Part shown: piece by piece, positions 62,345-64,000 of the stretch | Numbering within the stretch: the first letter of the stretch is position 1 | Layout: every line of letters starts with the position of its first letter | Source of the DNA: Bog-756 sp963829235 | GTDB lineage: Bacteria > Actinomycetota > Acidimicrobiia > Acidimicrobiales > RAAP-2 | Length of the DNA: 64,000 nucleotides | NCBI GenBank assembly: GCA_963829235.1 | Contig: CAWHIF010000003.1 | Coordinates: 372,001 to 436,000 of the forward strand | Direction: 5' to 3' | Notes under the pieces: model-generated | Seen by the model: the letters and a program-made list of their open reading frames with translations, nothing else | Told to the model about the DNA's origin: nothing | The model's database searches: none | Translations under genes and position numbers: made by a program

Positions 62345-63202
62345 ATGAGCGTCGTGCTCATCACCGGCAGCAGTAGCGGATTCGGTCTCGAGGTGGCGCT
62401 GGCATTCGCGAGGCGCGGCGACACCACCTACGCGACGATGCGGGACCTGACCAAGGCGGACAAACTGCTCGACCGGGCCAAGGGCGAGGGCCTGTCCGTC
62501 GAGCTCCTGGCGCTGGACGTCGACGACGACGCCTCGGTGGCTGCAGCTGTCAGCGCGGTCGAGGACAAGCACGGCGCCATCGACATCCTCGTCAACAACG
62601 CGGGCGTCGACTACACCGGCTCCGTGGAGACCATCGACTTCGAGAAGGCCCGAGCGGTCATGGAGACGAACTTCTGGGGCCCGGTGCGCACCATTCGAGC
62701 GGCCCTGCCGGCGATGCGGGCCAAGGGAGGGGCGGTGATCATCAACGTGTCCTCGGCCGCGGGTCGGATGCCGGGGACCCCGTACGGAAGCTGGTACTCG
62801 GCCAGCAAGCACGCCCTCAACGCGGTGACCGAGGCGATGTACCTCGAGCTCGACGGCATCGACGTCCGGGTGGCATGCATCGAGCCGGGGTTCTTCAGAA
62901 CCGAAATCACCCGCAACTCGGGCGCGCACCAGATCGACGAGGCCGATCCCTACGCCAAGGATCAGGCCTGGTTGGCGGACTTCTTCGCCAAGAGCGTCAT
63001 CGAGGGCGGGGGCGATCCCGGGGATGTGGCCGACGCCATCGTGCGCGCCGCCCACGATCCGGCGACCCCGGTCCACAACCTGGTCGGAGACGACGCCTCC
63101 ATGCTCATCGACCTCTACCAACAGGCCGGTTCCATGGAGGCGTGGCTGCCCGTGGCCGTCTCCTTCGCCGAATCGGTCGCCGGGCCCCGCCCGCCGCGGT
63201 GA
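62345..63202 (+). CDS. Short-chain dehydrogenase/reductase
   Basis: This 285-residue classical SDR has cofactor motif TGSSSGFG, NNAG (ILVNNAGVDYTG), catalytic Ser in NVSSAAG and Tyr/Lys in SWYSASKHAL. The C-terminal half has a long helical extension (AQLADFFAKSVIEGGG-like: WLADFFAKSVIEGG). GGAGGTG precedes the ATG with 7-nt spacing. It follows ipdC by 161 bp on the same strand, so it might be cotranscribed, but a steroid role is unproven. Confidence 0.88.
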   Translation: MSVVLITGSSSGFGLEVALAFARRGDTTYATMRDLTKADKLLDRAKGEGLSVELLALDVDDDASVAAAVSAVEDKHGAIDILVNNAGVDYTGSVETIDFEKARAVMETNFWGPVRTIRAALPAMRAKGGAVIINVSSAAGRMPGTPYGSWYSASKHALNAVTEAMYLELDGIDVRVACIEPGFFRTEITRNSGAHQIDEADPYAKDQAWLADFFAKSVIEGGGDPGDVADAIVRAAHDPATPVHNLVGDDASMLIDLYQQAGSMEAWLPVAVSFAESVAGPRPPR

Positions 63203-63811
63203 GCTGCGTCTGACGGCCTGAGCGAGCCGTCGGTGGGCGAGTGCGGTAGCCAGCCGTCGGCCCGCGAGTGCGGTAGGTCGATGCGGCCGGGGCCCCGGGC
63301 TCGGACCGATCCGGTGAGAATGACCGAGGTTTTGCCGCCCTGCAGCGAACCTGGTTCAACCTCGCCGTGTCTCCCGGTGGGCAGGTCCCTTTCCGGCGAT
63401 GTGCCTGAGGCGATGCGCAGTGATGGGATCAAACGGCAACCGGCCAGATGGGTACAGGATTCCCCTGAATTCATCCCGTTCGGCAAACAATCGGACCGGA
63501 AGGCCCTTTGACGGCGGTCAGGGACTCAATTCCGTTCTCCACCTGGGGTTTTGACAGTTGAGCTGCCGCTTCTTACGTCGCAACGACGCCTGGGACGAGG
63601 TCAATGTGACGGCCGCACCAGGGTCAATGGTGCCTCTACGCGGCGACGGATTGCCCATTGTGCCGCCACTACCTGTGAGCCATAATCTGGCCTAGCGGAT
63701 TCGGCCATTGCCGGAGCCGACTTTGAATACCACTGACACCCTGCCCACGATCAATGAGCGGCCTGACCCGGCTCGTTGATCCATTCAATGATCTGATTTC
63801 GAGGAGTTCTG
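63203..63811. other. Intergenic region with a candidate promoter
   Basis: No supported gene is seen. TTGACA (63551-63556), a 17-nt spacer and TACGTC (63574-63579) form a plausible promoter, giving a leader of about 225 nt to the next gene. Confidence 0.5.
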
Positions 63812-64000
63812 ATGTCGGAAGCAGTGCAGCCATCCTCGAGCGACCCGATGCCGGGTGCCACGGCGCGGGGCGCCCCGATGAACATCCTCGGAATCGGTGC
63901 GGTGACCGGTTACGGCTGGGGGACGAAGCACCTGTGGGACGGGTTCCTGCTGGGCGAGAGCGCGGTCAAGCTGACCACCGGACTCGAGGGCTTCGTGGAC
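63812..64000 (+). CDS. Beta-ketoacyl synthase-like protein, 5' part only
   Basis: The frame from ATG 63812 (after GAGGAG, 6-nt spacing) is open to the window end. It encodes PMNILGIGAVTGYGWGTKHLWDGFLLGESAVKLTTGL, the start of the ketoacyl-synthase N-terminal fold (GxGxVTGxG..LWDGLLxGxSA). The catalytic Cys lies outside. It could be a FabF-like or polyketide-type condensing enzyme. Confidence 0.75.
   Translation, partial: MSEAVQPSSSDPMPGATARGAPMNILGIGAVTGYGWGTKHLWDGFLLGESAVKLTTGLEGFVD

Overview
This is a 64 kb stretch of a high-GC chromosome. It looks like an Actinomycetota genome, possibly Acidimicrobiia-like, but lineage cannot be proven here. Supporting features are GC-rich codon use, an echA20-ipdA-ipdB-ipdC sterol-ring operon, a split pntAA/pntAB/pntB transhydrogenase, ECF41, PadR, HxlR and TetR regulators, Tat and lipoprotein signals, and many candidate leaderless starts (a TANNNT-like -10 hexamer 6-7 nt before the start codon).

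Layout. 0-2.6 kb: C-terminal part of a secreted protein with eight Ig-like repeats. 2.6-8.4 kb: stress and redox block with an ECF41 sigma factor divergent from an AhpD-like gene, a molybdopterin oxidoreductase with its flavin reductase, and a DUF899/AHSA1/SDR operon divergent from an HxlR regulator. 8.5-11.3 kb: divergent beta-lactamase-like and aminoglycoside-phosphotransferase-like genes, both frameshifted, then a SnoaL-like gene. 11.6-20.2 kb: hydrolase, SpoIIE-type phosphatase, methyltransferase, a DisA_N-like protein, two unrelated alkyladenine glycosylases, cupin, peroxiredoxin and nitronate monooxygenase. 20.3-25.6 kb: small stress genes, a decayed iron permease, two hotdog thioesterases, DUF3024, and three copies of a small HTH-like family, one broken. 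25.6-31.5 kb: a two-gene surface-protein operon with a 5' hairpin, a secreted protein, a GH43 lipoprotein and a TetR. 31.6-43.2 kb: an apparent catabolic or transport locus (TetR, CoA-transferase, two CrtC-like proteins, Tat-lipoprotein solute-binding protein, alpha/beta hydrolase, ABC-2-like membrane protein, NDH-2). 43.3-48.9 kb: accessory segment with VapBC between diverged direct repeats, a PadR-controlled MacB-like exporter with a split permease, and a truncated serine recombinase reading into tRNA-Ala(CGC). 49-57.6 kb: a GH18 membrane protein, a PIN-TRAM protein, the transhydrogenase operon and an EAL protein. 57.6-62.2 kb: SDR divergent from the echA20-ipdABC operon for steroid ring C/D degradation. 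62.3-64 kb: an SDR and the start of a ketoacyl-synthase-like gene.

How it works together. Several blocks look like self-contained regulatory circuits because candidate operators are visible: ECF41-type promoters in front of both divergent partners, tandem palindromes between HxlR and the SDR, an 18-bp palindrome on the vapB start, a palindrome before padR, and a shared 14-bp palindrome in the promoters of a TetR gene and a distant secreted-protein gene. At least six loci carry a frameshift or in-frame stop, so either real decay is common here or the assembly contains indel errors. All functional statements rest on reading the sequence; no searches were run.
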